From: Sphingomonas yunnanensis
GTDB lineage: Bacteria > Pseudomonadota > Alphaproteobacteria > Sphingomonadales > Sphingomonadaceae
DNA: 64,000 bases
NCBI RefSeq assembly: GCF_019898765.1
Contig: NZ_JAIOKB010000003.1
Location: forward strand, 62,001-126,000
Direction: 5' to 3'
Shown here: in pieces, positions 35,325 through 44,978 of the stretch
Position numbering within the stretch: position 1 is the first letter of the stretch
Layout of the letters: every line of letters begins with the position of its first letter
Made by a program: the position numbers and the translations under genes
The notes under the pieces: generated by a model
The model's database searches: none
The model's input: the letters and a program-made list of their open reading frames with translations, nothing else
What the model was told of the DNA's origin: nothing

Positions 35325-36695
35325 ATGACGCTCTGGACCTCGTCCGACATCGCCGCTGCCACCGGCGGCACTTCCTCTGCCGGCTTCACCGCCGACGGTG
35401 TCGCCTTCGACTCGCGCGAGGTCGGCGAGGGGGACCTGTTCGTCGCGCTCGCGGGCGAGCAGAGCGACGGCCACCGCTTCCTCGACCAGGCGTTCGCGCA
35501 GGGCGCGGCCGGCGCGATCGTCTCGCGCGAGTCCGCGCACCCGGCGGTGCGCGTCGCGGACACGTTCGGCGCGCTCGAGGCGCTCGCCCGCGCCGCCCGC
35601 GCGCGGGTCAAAGGCAAGGTGATCGGCGTCACCGGCTCGGTCGGCAAGACCTCGACCAAGGAGGCGCTGTTCGCCGCGCTCGACCGCTCGCCCAGCCGGC
35701 GCGCGCATCGTTCGGTGAAAAGCTACAACAATCACACCGGCGTGCCGCTCAGCCTCGCGCGCATGCCCGCCGACAGCGACTATGCGGTGCTGGAGATGGG
35801 GATGAACCATCCCGGCGAGCTGGCGCACCTGACCACCCTGGTGCGCCCGCACGTCGCGATCGTCACCGCGATCGCGCCGGCACACACCGAGTTCTTCCCC
35901 GACGAGAGCGCCATCGCCGACGCCAAGGGCGAGATCTTCCGCGGGCTGGAGCCCGGCGGCATCGCGATCGTCCCCTACGACAGCCCGCATCGCGACCGGC
36001 TGATCGCGGCGGCGCACCCTTATGCGGGCAAGATCGTCACCTTCGGGCTCGACAAGCGCGCCGACGTCCACGCCGCGGAGGTGATGCCGTCGCCGCGCGG
36101 CGGCACCTTCGTCGGCGCGCGGGTCGGCGCGCGCGAGCTGAGCATGACGATCGCGCAGCCCGGGCAGCACTGGGTGTCGAACGCGATGGCGGTGCTCGCC
36201 GCGGTCGACGCGGTCGGCGCCGACCTCGCGCTCGCCGGCCTCGCGCTGGGCGAGCTCGGCGGGCTGGCCGGGCGCGGCGCGCGGCGCGACGTCGCGGCGG
36301 GGGACGGCCGCGCGCTGCTGATCGACGAGAGCTATAACGCCAACCCCGCCTCGATGCAGGCGACGCTGGCGGTGCTGGCGCAGGAGCCCGGGCGCCACGT
36401 CGCGGTGCTGGGCGAGATGCGCGAGCTCGGCGACGGCTCGGCGGCCTATCACGCGGCGCTCGGCCCGGCGGTGGTGGCGGCGCGCGTCGAAACGGCCGTG
36501 CTGGTCGGCGAGGCGATGGCGCCGCTCGCGCAGGCGCTTGAGGGGCAAGTCGATTTCGTCCATGTGCGCGATGCCGCCGCGGCGCTGGACCAGGTCCGTG
36601 CCCTGCTCCGTCCGGGAGACGCGGTGCTCGTCAAGGGATCGAACGGGGTCGGGCTGTCGCGGCTGGTCGCCGCGCTCGCCGGCAAGGTGGATTGA
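35325..36695 (+). CDS. murF: UDP-MurNAc-tripeptide:D-alanyl-D-alanine ligase
   Basis: A 456-residue Mur ligase that adds D-Ala-D-Ala to the UDP-tripeptide. The ATP loop is GVTGSVGKTSTKEAL, followed by YNNHTGVPLSLARM, EMGMNHPGELAHLT and the C-terminal LIDESYNANPASM, all typical of MurF. The start at 35325 directly follows the repeat-derived ribosome binding site. Its TGA abuts the mraY GTG with no spacer. Confidence 0.96.
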   Translation: MTLWTSSDIAAATGGTSSAGFTADGVAFDSREVGEGDLFVALAGEQSDGHRFLDQAFAQGAAGAIVSRESAHPAVRVADTFGALEALARAARARVKGKVIGVTGSVGKTSTKEALFAALDRSPSRRAHRSVKSYNNHTGVPLSLARMPADSDYAVLEMGMNHPGELAHLTTLVRPHVAIVTAIAPAHTEFFPDESAIADAKGEIFRGLEPGGIAIVPYDSPHRDRLIAAAHPYAGKIVTFGLDKRADVHAAEVMPSPRGGTFVGARVGARELSMTIAQPGQHWVSNAMAVLAAVDAVGADLALAGLALGELGGLAGRGARRDVAAGDGRALLIDESYNANPASMQATLAVLAQEPGRHVAVLGEMRELGDGSAAYHAALGPAVVAARVETAVLVGEAMAPLAQALEGQVDFVHVRDAAAALDQVRALLRPGDAVLVKGSNGVGLSRLVAALAGKVD

Positions 36696-37766
36696 GTGCT
36701 GTACTGGATCGCGCAGCTTCTCGGGTTCGAGGGCGGCTTCAATCTCATCCGCTATCAGTCATTCCGCGCCGGCGCGGCGGTCGCGACCGCGCTGCTGATC
36801 GGCCTGATCATCGGCCCCCGCTTCATCGGCTGGCTGCGCGTGCGCCAGGGCAAGGGCCAGCCGATCCGCCTCGACGGCCCGCAGACCCACCTCGCCAAGC
36901 GGGGCACGCCGACGATGGGCGGCCTGATGATCCTCACCAGCCTGGTGCTGTCGGTGATGGTGTGGATGGACCTGCGCAACCCGTTCGTCTGGGCATGCCT
37001 GTTCGTCACCCTGGGGTTCGGCGCGATCGGGTTCCTCGACGACTATGACAAGGTCCGCAAGGCCAGCACCGCGGGGGTGTCGGGTCGGACGCGGCTGCTG
37101 ATCGAGTTCGCCATCGCCGGCATCGCGGCCTGGATCATCATGCAGGAGAACGGCACCGGGCTCTATTTCCCGTTCACCAGCCGCTATTACGTCGACCTGG
37201 GCTACTTCTACCCGATCTTCGCCGCCTTCACGATCGTGGCGTTCGGCAACGCTGTGAACCTCACCGACGGGCTCGACGGGCTGGCGACCATGCCCGTGAT
37301 CATCGCCTCGGTCGCCTTCATGCTGATCGTGTATCTCGCGGGCAACGTGAAGTTCGCCGATTACCTCGGCATCCCGCACGTGCCGCGGGCGGGCGAGTTG
37401 GCGATCTTCTGCGGCGCGGTGATCGGCGGCGGCCTTGCCTTCCTGTGGTACAATGCGCCACCCGCGGCGGTGTTCATGGGCGACACCGGCAGCCTCGCGC
37501 TCGGCGGCGCGCTGGGGACGATCGCGGTGGTGGCGCACCATGAGATCGTGCTCGGCATCATCGGCGGGCTGTTCGTGGTGGAGGCGCTCAGCGTCATCAT
37601 CCAGGTGTTCTGGTACAAGCGTACCGGCAAGCGCATCTTCCGCATGGCGCCGATCCACCACCATTTCGAACAGCTCGGCTGGAGCGAGCCGACGGTGGTG
37701 ATCCGCTTCTGGATCATCGCTCTGGTGCTGGCGCTCGCCGGCCTGTCGACGTTGAAGCTGCGGTGA
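36696..37766 (+). CDS. mraY: Phospho-MurNAc-pentapeptide transferase
   Basis: A 356-residue integral membrane enzyme with ten predicted helices that makes lipid I from UDP-MurNAc-pentapeptide and undecaprenyl phosphate. Catalytic and signature stretches are [48 protein letters not shown] and the cytoplasmic [14 protein letters not shown]. The start is GTG at 36696, immediately after the murF stop. Its stop codon lies in the arm of a perfect ten-base hairpin. Confidence 0.96.
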   Translation: MLYWIAQLLGFEGGFNLIRYQSFRAGAAVATALLIGLIIGPRFIGWLRVRQGKGQPIRLDGPQTHLAKRGTPTMGGLMILTSLVLSVMVWMDLRNPFVWACLFVTLGFGAIGFLDDYDKVRKASTAGVSGRTRLLIEFAIAGIAAWIIMQENGTGLYFPFTSRYYVDLGYFYPIFAAFTIVAFGNAVNLTDGLDGLATMPVIIASVAFMLIVYLAGNVKFADYLGIPHVPRAGELAIFCGAVIGGGLAFLWYNAPPAAVFMGDTGSLALGGALGTIAVVAHHEIVLGIIGGLFVVEALSVIIQVFWYKRTGKRIFRMAPIHHHFEQLGWSEPTVVIRFWIIALVLALAGLSTLKLR

Positions 37767-37813
37767 GGGCGATGTCGTCATCGCCCTCACCGCACCCCGG
37801 CGCAGGCCGGGGT
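37765..37813. repeat. Two hairpins in the mraY-murD gap
   Basis: GAGGGCGATG / CATCGCCCTC (37765-37788, four-base loop) starts inside the mraY TGA. ACCCCGGC / GCCGGGGT (37794-37813) follows six bases later and ends nine bases before the murD ATG. The second matches the CCCCGGC repeats near 5.2 kb. They may attenuate or process the dcw transcript. No T-tract is present. Confidence 0.75.
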
Positions 37814-37821
37814 CCAGAACA

Positions 37822-39126
37822 ATGATCGTCTCGCGCGCCTGGACCGGGAAACATTATGCGGTGCTCGGGCTCGCACGCTCGGGCGCCGCGGCTGTGCGCG
37901 CGCTGCTCGCCGCCGGCGCGCGGGTGACGGCGTGGGATACGGACGAGGCGAAGCGCGACTCACTCTTTTCGCTTCCCCATACTGGGGACGATCTCAGGAT
38001 CGCCGACCTCGCCACCCTCGATCTCGCCACCTTCGATGCGCTCGTGGTCTCTCCCGGCGTACCGCTCAACACGCACCCGCTCGCCGGCGCGGCGCGTGAC
38101 GCGGGCGTTCCGATCGTCGGCGACATCGAGCTGTTCGCGCAGGCCCGCGCCGACCTGCCGCCGCATCAAGTGGTCGGCATCACCGGCACCAACGGCAAGT
38201 CGACCACCACCGCGCTCGTCTACCACCTGCTCGACACCGCCGGCGTGCCCGCGCGGATGGGCGGCAACATCGGCCTGCCGGTCCTCGCGCAGGCGCCGCT
38301 GCCCGCGGGCGGGGTCTATGTGCTCGAGCTGTCGAGCTACCAGATCGACCTGACGCAGACGCTCGACTGCGACGTCGCGGTGCTGCTCAACGTCACGCCC
38401 GACCATCTCGACCGCTACGCCGGCTTCGAGGACTATGCCGCGAGCAAGGCGCGGCTGTTCGCGATGCAGTCGCCGCACCATCGCGCGGTGATCGGCATCG
38501 GCGACGCCGCCTCGGCTGCGATCGCGCGGTGCTTCGCGCATCGCGGTGAGACGATCACGACGATCGCGCCGGGCACGCCGCTCGATCAGTCGCGTTGGCC
38601 CTCGCTGCAGGGGCCGCACAACGCGCAGAACGCGCTCGCCGCGATCGCGGTGGCGGAGGCGCTGGGCCTCGATCGTGCCGCGATTGAGGCGGGGCTGGAG
38701 ACCTTCAACGGCCTGCCGCATCGGATGGAGCGGGTGGCGACGCTGGGCGGGGTCACCTGGATCGACGACAGCAAGGCGACCAACCCGGAGAGCACCGCCC
38801 CCGCGCTCGCCGCTTTCCCGCGCGTCCATTGGATCCTCGGCGGGCGCGCCAAGGGCGATGACCTCGACGCCTGCGCGCCGCACTTCGGCAACGTGGTACG
38901 CGCCTATACGATCGGCGAGGCCGGCCCGCGCTTCGCCGCGCTGCTGCGCGACCGCGTGCCCGTCGCCGAGGCGGAGACGCTGGAGCGCGCGGTGCGGATC
39001 GCCGCGGCCGAGGCAAGACGCGGCGAGGTGGTGCTGCTGTCGCCGGCCGCCGCCTCGTTCGATCAGTTCCGCGACTACGAGCATCGCGGTACCGTGTTCC
39101 GCGCGGCAGTGGAGGCGCTGGCATGA
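37822..39126 (+). CDS. murD: UDP-MurNAc-L-alanine:D-glutamate ligase
   Basis: A 434-residue Mur ligase. The N-terminal UDP-binding Rossmann segment is YAVLGLARSGAAAVRALL, the ATP loop is GITGTNGKSTTTAL, then GGNIGLPVL, VLELSSYQID and the late TWIDDSKATNPEST and LSPAAASFDQFRDYEHRG motifs. The ATG at 37822 lacks a clear ribosome binding site because a palindromic repeat precedes it. The stop overlaps ftsW (ATGA). Confidence 0.96.
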   Translation: MIVSRAWTGKHYAVLGLARSGAAAVRALLAAGARVTAWDTDEAKRDSLFSLPHTGDDLRIADLATLDLATFDALVVSPGVPLNTHPLAGAARDAGVPIVGDIELFAQARADLPPHQVVGITGTNGKSTTTALVYHLLDTAGVPARMGGNIGLPVLAQAPLPAGGVYVLELSSYQIDLTQTLDCDVAVLLNVTPDHLDRYAGFEDYAASKARLFAMQSPHHRAVIGIGDAASAAIARCFAHRGETITTIAPGTPLDQSRWPSLQGPHNAQNALAAIAVAEALGLDRAAIEAGLETFNGLPHRMERVATLGGVTWIDDSKATNPESTAPALAAFPRVHWILGGRAKGDDLDACAPHFGNVVRAYTIGEAGPRFAALLRDRVPVAEAETLERAVRIAAAEARRGEVVLLSPAAASFDQFRDYEHRGTVFRAAVEALA

Positions 39127-40337
39127 CCGACGTGAGCAGGGCACAGCGCGCGGGGCTGAAGGGGCGGGGTGGTCGCGGCGACCCGTCGCCGCTCGGCACC
39201 TGGTTCTGGGACATCGACCGCGTGCTGCTGCTGCTCGCGCTGTTCCTCATCGCGATCGGGCTGATCGCGGTCGCGGCAGGGTCGCCGGCGAGCGCGTCGC
39301 GCTACTCGGGCGAGCATCTCAAGTTCGCGCCGCTGCATTATTTCTGGCGCCAGCTGCTGTGGGCGGGCGTGTCGCTGCCGGTGCTGTTCGGCGTGTCGAT
39401 GCTGCCGGTCACGGTGGCGCGGCGCATGTCGCTGATCGGCGCGGCGGTGTGTGTGGCGCTGCTGATGATCGTGCCCTTCGCGGGGGTGATGGTGAACGGC
39501 GCGCGGCGCTGGATCGGCTTCGGCTTCGCGCAGTTCCAGCCGTCCGAGTTCCTCAAGCCCTTCTTCGTCGTCGCGGTGGCGTGGCTGCTGTCGCTCAAGT
39601 CCCGCGACGAGGAGCTGCCGGTGACGATGATCACCGCGGGGCTCACCGGGCTGGTCGCGCTGCTGCTGATGCTCCAGCCCGATTTCGGCCAGACCGTGAT
39701 CTTCTGCTGCATCTGGCTCGCGCTCGTCACGATCGCCGGGACGCCGACGCGCGTCATCATGGGATTCGTCGCGATGGTGCCCGCGGCGCTGGTGGCGGCC
39801 TATCTCTTCTACAGCACCGCGCGTGCGCGCATCGACGCCTTCCTCTTCCCCGGCGTGGAAGGCGAGGGCGCGGCGGACCATTTCCAGACCGACGCGGCGC
39901 ACCGCACGCTCACTTCGGGCGGCTGGTTCGGCACCGGACCGGGCGGCGGCACGGTCAAATACGGCCTGCCCGAGGCGCACACCGACTATATCTTCTCGGT
40001 GATCGGCGAGGAGTTCGGGCTGCTCGCCTGCATGGTGGTGGCGCTGGTGTTCCTCGCGCTCGTCATCCGCGTCTTCGTCAAACTGCTCGACGAGCAGGAC
40101 CCCTTCAAGCTGCTCGCCGCCTCGGGGCTGGCGGTGCAGTTCGGCGCGCAGGCGCTGATCTCGATGGCGGTCAACACCGGGCTGGCGCCGTCGAAGGGGA
40201 TGACGCTGCCGTTCATCAGCTACGGCGGGTCGTCGATGGTGGCGCTGTCGCTCGGCATGGGGCTGCTGCTGGCGTTCACGCGGCGCAACCCGTTCCTGCT
40301 GCGCAGCCCCTATATCACACGATGGAACGCCGAATGA
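39123..40337 (+). CDS. ftsW: Peptidoglycan glycosyltransferase FtsW
   Basis: A 404-residue SEDS-family membrane protein with about ten helices that polymerises lipid II at the septum with FtsI. Landmarks are [50 protein letters not shown], the catalytic-cavity [14 protein letters not shown] and [14 protein letters not shown]. It overlaps murD upstream and murG downstream by four bases each. Confidence 0.95.
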   Translation: MTDVSRAQRAGLKGRGGRGDPSPLGTWFWDIDRVLLLLALFLIAIGLIAVAAGSPASASRYSGEHLKFAPLHYFWRQLLWAGVSLPVLFGVSMLPVTVARRMSLIGAAVCVALLMIVPFAGVMVNGARRWIGFGFAQFQPSEFLKPFFVVAVAWLLSLKSRDEELPVTMITAGLTGLVALLLMLQPDFGQTVIFCCIWLALVTIAGTPTRVIMGFVAMVPAALVAAYLFYSTARARIDAFLFPGVEGEGAADHFQTDAAHRTLTSGGWFGTGPGGGTVKYGLPEAHTDYIFSVIGEEFGLLACMVVALVFLALVIRVFVKLLDEQDPFKLLAASGLAVQFGAQALISMAVNTGLAPSKGMTLPFISYGGSSMVALSLGMGLLLAFTRRNPFLLRSPYITRWNAE

Positions 40338-41494
40338 CGCCCGTGCAGGACTTCCGCCCGCGCCAGTTCGTGCTCGCCGCGGGCGGGACCGGCGGCCATA
40401 TGGTGCCCGCCGCCGCGCTCGCGACCGAGCTGACCAAGCGCGGCCACCGCGTCGCGCTGGTGAGCGACGCGCGCGGGGTGCGCTTCCCCGGGCTGTTCGA
40501 GGACGTGCAGACCCACGTCATCCCCGCCGGGCGCTTCGCCGGCGGGCCGCTCGGCTGGGCCAGGGCGGCGCGGCTGATGATGCAGGGGCGCGCCATGGCG
40601 GCCGAGCTGTACCGGACCTTCAAGCCCGCCGCGGTGATCGGCTTCGGCGGCTATCCCGCCTATCCCGCACTGTCGGCGGCGTTCGCGGCAGGGATCCGCA
40701 CCGCGGTGCACGAGCAGAACGCGGTGCTCGGCCGCGTCAACCGGCTGGTGGCGGGCAAGGTCGACGCGATCGCGACCAGCTATGCCGAGACCGCGCGGCT
40801 GCGCGCGCGCCACCAGGCCAAGGCGCATCACGTCGGCAACCCGGTGCGCGAGAGCGTGCTCGCGCTGCGCGCCAAGCCCTATCCGCTGCTCGACGAGGAC
40901 AGCATCTTCCGCGTGCTCGTCACCGGCGGCAGCCAGGGCGCCTCGGTGCTGAGCCAGGTGGTGCCCGAGGGGCTGGCGATGCTGCCGGTCGCGTTCCGCC
41001 GCCGCCTCCAGGTGACGCACCAGGCGCGGATCGAGGACATCGACGGCGCGCGCGAGACCTATGCGCGGCTCGAGATCGCGGCCGACCTCGCCACCTATCT
41101 GCCCGATCTGCCCGAGCAGCTCGGCTGGGCGCATGTCGTGATCGCGCGCGCCGGCGCCTCGACCATCGCCGAGCTGACCGCGGCGGGCCGCCCCGCCATC
41201 CTCGTGCCGCTGCCCAGCGCCACCGACGACCATCAGACCGCCAACGCGCGCGAGATCACCCGCGCCGGCGGCGCGCGCACGATCGCGCAGTCGGCCTTCA
41301 CTCCCAGCGAACTTGCCAAGCAGATGCAGAAACTCGGGCTCGACCCGGAAGCGCTCCAGAACGCCGCCGCGCGCGCCCGCGCCTGCGGCACCCCCGAGGC
41401 GGCGAGCGACCTTGCCGACCTGGTCGAGAGCCTCGACTCGCCCGCGTCGCGGCTGCCGGTCGGTCGCGTCCAGCAGCGGAAGGCGTTCGCGTGA
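40334..41494 (+). CDS. murG: UDP-GlcNAc:lipid I N-acetylglucosaminyltransferase
   Basis: A 386-residue peripheral membrane glycosyltransferase (GT28) that converts lipid I to lipid II. The first G-loop is [17 protein letters not shown], the acceptor face has GFGGYPAYP and [13 protein letters not shown], the second G-loop is VTGGSQGA, and the nucleotide site is [20 protein letters not shown]. The ATG at 40334 overlaps the ftsW stop, and its own stop overlaps murC (GTGA). Confidence 0.96.
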   Translation: MTPVQDFRPRQFVLAAGGTGGHMVPAAALATELTKRGHRVALVSDARGVRFPGLFEDVQTHVIPAGRFAGGPLGWARAARLMMQGRAMAAELYRTFKPAAVIGFGGYPAYPALSAAFAAGIRTAVHEQNAVLGRVNRLVAGKVDAIATSYAETARLRARHQAKAHHVGNPVRESVLALRAKPYPLLDEDSIFRVLVTGGSQGASVLSQVVPEGLAMLPVAFRRRLQVTHQARIEDIDGARETYARLEIAADLATYLPDLPEQLGWAHVVIARAGASTIAELTAAGRPAILVPLPSATDDHQTANAREITRAGGARTIAQSAFTPSELAKQMQKLGLDPEALQNAAARARACGTPEAASDLADLVESLDSPASRLPVGRVQQRKAFA

Positions 41495-42909
41495 GGGGAG
41501 TCGCTACCGACATCGGGACGATCCATTTCGTCGGCATCGGCGGGATCGGCATGTCCGGCATCGCCGAGGTGATGCACAATCTCGGCTACACCGTGCAGGG
41601 CTCGGACGTCGCCGAGGGCTATGTCGTCGAGGGACTGCGGAAGCGCGGCATCACCGTGACGATCGGGCACGACGCCGGCAATGTCGCCGGGGCGGCGGTG
41701 GTGGTCACCTCCACCGCGGTGAAGCGCGGCAACCCCGAGGTGGAGGCGGCCTTGCAGAACCGCGTGCCCGTGGTGCGCCGCGCCGAGATGCTCGCCGAGC
41801 TGATGCGGCTGAAGTCGACCGTCGCGGTCGCGGGCACGCACGGCAAGACCACCACCACCTCGATGGTCGCCGCCCTGCTCGACGCGGGCGGGGTCGACCC
41901 CACCGTGATCAACGGCGGCATCATCAACAGCTACGGCTCGAACGCCCGGCTCGGTGCGAGCGACTGGATGGTGGTCGAGGCGGACGAGAGCGACGGCAGC
42001 TTCCTGCGGCTGGACGGCACGATCGCGGTGGTGACCAACATCGATCCCGAGCATTTGGACCATTACGGCAGCTTCGATCGCGCCAAGGACGCGTATGTCG
42101 AGTTCGTCGAGAACGTGCCCTTCTACGGCGCGGCGCTGCTGTGCCTCGACCATCCCGAGGTGCAGGCGCTGATCCCGCGCGTGCGCGACCGCCGCATCGT
42201 CACCTACGGTTTCGCGGCGTCGGCCGACGTGCGCGGCGTCAACGTCACGCCCTATGCCGGCGGCAACCGCTTCGAGGCGCAGGTGCGCGCACGGGACGGC
42301 GCGGTGCGCTCGATCGAGGGGATCGACCTACCGATGCCGGGGCGCCACAACGTCCAGAACGCGCTCGCCGCGATCGGCGTCGCGCTCGAGCTCGGCATCG
42401 ACGACGCGACGATCCAGAAGGGCTTCGAGCGTTTCTCCGGCGTCAAGCGGCGCTTCACCAAGGTGGGCGAGGTCGCGCTCGAGGGCGGCGTGGCGACGAT
42501 CGTCGACGATTACGGCCACCACCCGGTCGAGATCCGCGCGGTGCTCGCCGCCGCACGCGAGTCCGCGCAGGGGCGGGTGATCGCGGCGGTGCAGCCGCAT
42601 CGCTACTCGCGGCTGGGCAATCTGATGGAGGAGTTCCGCGGCGCCTTCAACGACGCCGATCTCGTCTATGTCACCCCGGTCTATGCCGCGGGCGAGGCGC
42701 CGGTGCCCGGCGTCGACTCGGCCGCGCTGGTGGCGGGGCTGCGCGACCGCGGCCACCGCCAGGCCGAGCTGGTCGAGGACGCGGCAGGGCTCGCCGCTGC
42801 GCTGGCGGGCGAGCTGCGCGCGGGCGACCAGGTGATCTGCCTCGGCGCCGGCGATATCACCAAATGGGCCGCGGGGCTCGCCGCCGCGATCGCGGCACAG
42901 CGGCGGTGA
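41491..42909 (+). CDS. murC: UDP-N-acetylmuramate:L-alanine ligase
   Basis: A 472-residue Mur ligase catalysing the first amino-acid addition. The N-terminal UDP-binding segment is [18 protein letters not shown], the ATP loop is [15 protein letters not shown], then [23 protein letters not shown] and the C-terminal [15 protein letters not shown]. The start is GTG 41491, overlapping the murG stop; the stop overlaps the murB GTG at 42906. Confidence 0.96.
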   Translation: MRGVATDIGTIHFVGIGGIGMSGIAEVMHNLGYTVQGSDVAEGYVVEGLRKRGITVTIGHDAGNVAGAAVVVTSTAVKRGNPEVEAALQNRVPVVRRAEMLAELMRLKSTVAVAGTHGKTTTTSMVAALLDAGGVDPTVINGGIINSYGSNARLGASDWMVVEADESDGSFLRLDGTIAVVTNIDPEHLDHYGSFDRAKDAYVEFVENVPFYGAALLCLDHPEVQALIPRVRDRRIVTYGFAASADVRGVNVTPYAGGNRFEAQVRARDGAVRSIEGIDLPMPGRHNVQNALAAIGVALELGIDDATIQKGFERFSGVKRRFTKVGEVALEGGVATIVDDYGHHPVEIRAVLAAARESAQGRVIAAVQPHRYSRLGNLMEEFRGAFNDADLVYVTPVYAAGEAPVPGVDSAALVAGLRDRGHRQAELVEDAAGLAAALAGELRAGDQVICLGAGDITKWAAGLAAAIAAQRR

Positions 42910-44978
42910 GCGTCGCGACGCTCCCTCCGGTGCGCGGGCGACTCACCGGCGGTGCCGCGCTGGCGCCGCTCGTCTGGTTCAAGAGCGGCGGTGCGGCCGA
43001 GTGGCTGTTCGAGCCCGCCGACGTCGACGATCTCGCCGCGTTCCTCGCCGCGCTCGATCCCGGCGTGCCGGTGCTGCCGCTCGGGCTCGGCTCCAACCTG
43101 ATCGTGCGCGACGGTGGCGTGCCCGGCGTGACGATCCGGCTCGGCAAGGCATTCGCCAGGGTGGAGCCGATCGGCGACTCGCGGCTGCGCAGCGGGGGCG
43201 GGGCGAGCGGCATCCTCGTGTCCTCCACCGCGCGCGACGCCGGCGTGGCGGGGGTGGAGTTCCTGCGCTCGATCCCGGGCACGGTCGGCGGCTTCGTGCG
43301 GATGAACGGCGGCGCCTATGGCCGCGAGACCGCGGACGTGCTGGTCGAGGCCGAGGTGGTGCTGCGCGACGGCACGCGGCGGACGTTGTCGCGCGACGAG
43401 CTCGGCTACAGCTACCGCCACTCGGCGTTGCCCCACGGGGCGGTGGTGGTGGGCGCGACCTTCCGCGGCGCGCCGGGCGAGCCCGCCGCGATCCAGGCCG
43501 AGATGGACCGCATCGCCGCCGCGCGCGAGGCGAGCCAGCCGCTGCGCTCGCGCACCGGCGGCTCCACCTTCAAGAACCCGCCGGGCGCCAAGGCGTGGGA
43601 GTTGGTCGACGCCGCCGGCTGCCGCGGCCTGCGTCGCGGCGACGCGCAAGTGAGCGAGAAGCATACCAACTTCCTGCTCAACCTGGGCGCCGCGAGCAGC
43701 GCCGAGATCGAGGCGCTGGGCGAGGACGTGCGCGCGCGGGTCAGGGCCGCGAGCGGCGTCGAACTGGAATGGGAGATACAGCGCGTGGGTGACGGTATCA
43801 TTCCTCCCCGGGACGGAGCAGCGGGTCGGATCGTCCCCCCGACGATCCTTGATCATGCGGGGCATGATCAACCCGCTGCCGGGGACCGCCAGCCGCAGGC
43901 TGGTGGTGAAGGGGGGCTTCGGCAGGCGGAGCGCTTCGTGGAGAGCCCCCTCCACCACCGTGCTTCGCTTGGCGGCCCCCCTCCCCGTGCCGGAGAAGAA
44001 TTCCGTCGCCTCCACGTCGCGGTCCTGATGGGCGGGTGGTCGGCCGAGCGCGAGGTGTCGCTCAACTCGGGCGCCGGCGTCGCCGAGGCGCTCGAGTCGC
44101 TCGGCCACCGCGTCACCCGCGTCGACCTGACCCCGAGCGTCGCCGCCGATCTCGCCGCGGCGGCGCCCGACCTCGTCTTCAACGCGCTCCACGGCACGCC
44201 GGGCGAGGACGGCAGCGTCCAGGGCCTGCTCGAGCTGATGGGGCTGCGCTACACCCATTCGGGGCTCGCCACCTCGGTGATCGCGATCGACAAGGTGCTG
44301 ACCAAGCAGGTGCTCGTCCCCGCGGGCGTGCCGATGCCGGGCGGGCGCATCGTCCGCTCCGTCGAGGTGTACGAGGCCGACCCGCTGCCGCGCCCCTATG
44401 TGCTCAAGCCGGTCAACGAGGGTTCGTCGGTGGGGGTCGCGATCGTCACCGCGGGCGGCAATTACGGCAACCCGATCGGGCGCGACACCGCGGGGCCGTG
44501 GCAGGAGTTCGACGAGCTGCTCGCCGAACCGTACGTCCGCGGACGCGAGCTGACCACCGCGGTGCTCGACGACGCCGATGGCCCGCGCGCGCTCGGCGTC
44601 ACCGAACTGCGGCCCAAGTCGGGCTGGTACGATTACGACGCCAAATACACCGACGGGATGACCGAGCATCTCTTCCCCGCGCCGGTGCCCGACGAGATCG
44701 CCGAGGCGTGTCGCGGTCTCGCGCTCCAGGCGCATCGCCTGCTCGGCTGCCGCGGGTGCAGCCGCTCGGACTTCCGCTGGGACGACGAGCGCGGCGTCGA
44801 CGGGCTGTTCCTGCTCGAGGTCAACACCCAGCCCGGCATGACCGCGTTGAGCCTGGTCCCCGAGCAGGCCCGCCATACCGGCATGAGCTACGCCGAGCTG
44901 GTACAGGCGATCGTCGACGCCGCGATGCGCGCGCCGGCGCCCAAGGCCGCCGCGCGCGCGAAGGACCTGCCGCGGTGA
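42906..44978 (+). CDS. murB: MurB-Ddl fusion reading frame: UDP-N-acetylenolpyruvoylglucosamine reductase joined to D-Ala-D-Ala ligase
   Basis: One uninterrupted 690-codon frame. Residues 1 to about 297 are Mur[15 protein letters not shown] (FAD-binding start), [43 protein letters not shown] with the catalytic serine, and [10 protein letters not shown]. MurB normally ends just after LEWEIQRVG, near 43795. Instead the frame runs through about 68 residues encoded by a palindromic repeat (43801-44004) and continues as Ddl from [17 protein letters not shown] onward. I read every codon from 43740 to 44040 and found no stop. Each half has full family length and its active-site motifs. Either a bifunctional protein is made, or Ddl also starts internally, or a base-call error hides a stop. 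GTG 42906 overlaps the murC stop. Confidence 0.85.
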   Translation: MSVATLPPVRGRLTGGAALAPLVWFKSGGAAEWLFEPADVDDLAAFLAALDPGVPVLPLGLGSNLIVRDGGVPGVTIRLGKAFARVEPIGDSRLRSGGGASGILVSSTARDAGVAGVEFLRSIPGTVGGFVRMNGGAYGRETADVLVEAEVVLRDGTRRTLSRDELGYSYRHSALPHGAVVVGATFRGAPGEPAAIQAEMDRIAAAREASQPLRSRTGGSTFKNPPGAKAWELVDAAGCRGLRRGDAQVSEKHTNFLLNLGAASSAEIEALGEDVRARVRAASGVELEWEIQRVGDGIIPPRDGAAGRIVPPTILDHAGHDQPAAGDRQPQAGGEGGLRQAERFVESPLHHRASLGGPPPRAGEEFRRLHVAVLMGGWSAEREVSLNSGAGVAEALESLGHRVTRVDLTPSVAADLAAAAPDLVFNALHGTPGEDGSVQGLLELMGLRYTHSGLATSVIAIDKVLTKQVLVPAGVPMPGGRIVRSVEVYEADPLPRPYVLKPVNEGSSVGVAIVTAGGNYGNPIGRDTAGPWQEFDELLAEPYVRGRELTTAVLDDADGPRALGVTELRPKSGWYDYDAKYTDGMTEHLFPAPVPDEIAEACRGLALQAHRLLGCRGCSRSDFRWDDERGVDGLFLLEVNTQPGMTALSLVPEQARHTGMSYAELVQAIVDAAMRAPAPKAAARAKDLPR
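43801..44004. repeat. Palindromic repeat inserted in frame between murB and ddl
   Basis: The segment begins CCTCCCCGGGACGG, contains GGTGGTGAAGGGGGG and CCCCCTCCACCACC arms and ends CCCCCCTCCCCGTGCCGGAG. These match the borders and core of the repeats at 21847-22048 and 35162-35318. Internal palindromes such as GATCATGC / GCATGATC lie at 43851-43870. Its length leaves the frame open, giving a proline-, glycine- and arginine-rich linker. Confidence 0.82.
43938..44978 (+). CDS. ddl: D-alanine:D-alanine ligase part of the fusion (possible internal start)
   Basis: ATP-grasp enzyme that joins two D-alanines for the pentapeptide. From about 44007 the sequence is typical Ddl: [82 protein letters not shown] and [20 protein letters not shown], with the metal-binding asparagine and glutamate in EVNTQPG. 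No ATG, GTG or TTG lies near the expected Ddl start; the only in-frame candidate within the repeat is GTG 43938, with GGCGGAG upstream, which would add about 23 repeat-encoded residues. Otherwise Ddl is made only as the C-terminal half of the fusion. The stop overlaps ftsQ (GTGA). Confidence 0.6.
   Translation: MESPLHHRASLGGPPPRAGEEFRRLHVAVLMGGWSAEREVSLNSGAGVAEALESLGHRVTRVDLTPSVAADLAAAAPDLVFNALHGTPGEDGSVQGLLELMGLRYTHSGLATSVIAIDKVLTKQVLVPAGVPMPGGRIVRSVEVYEADPLPRPYVLKPVNEGSSVGVAIVTAGGNYGNPIGRDTAGPWQEFDELLAEPYVRGRELTTAVLDDADGPRALGVTELRPKSGWYDYDAKYTDGMTEHLFPAPVPDEIAEACRGLALQAHRLLGCRGCSRSDFRWDDERGVDGLFLLEVNTQPGMTALSLVPEQARHTGMSYAELVQAIVDAAMRAPAPKAAARAKDLPR

Noticed and set aside
38546..40333. Long open frame running through murD and ftsW into murG
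   Set aside because: Only the murG part has protein homology; the rest is the GC-rich third-position shadow of murD and ftsW, rich in Arg, Ala and Pro.
41313..42905. Upstream extension of the murB-ddl frame across murC
   Set aside because: This stretch is an off-frame shadow of murC; murB begins at GTG 42906, supported by homology and the GTGA overlap.
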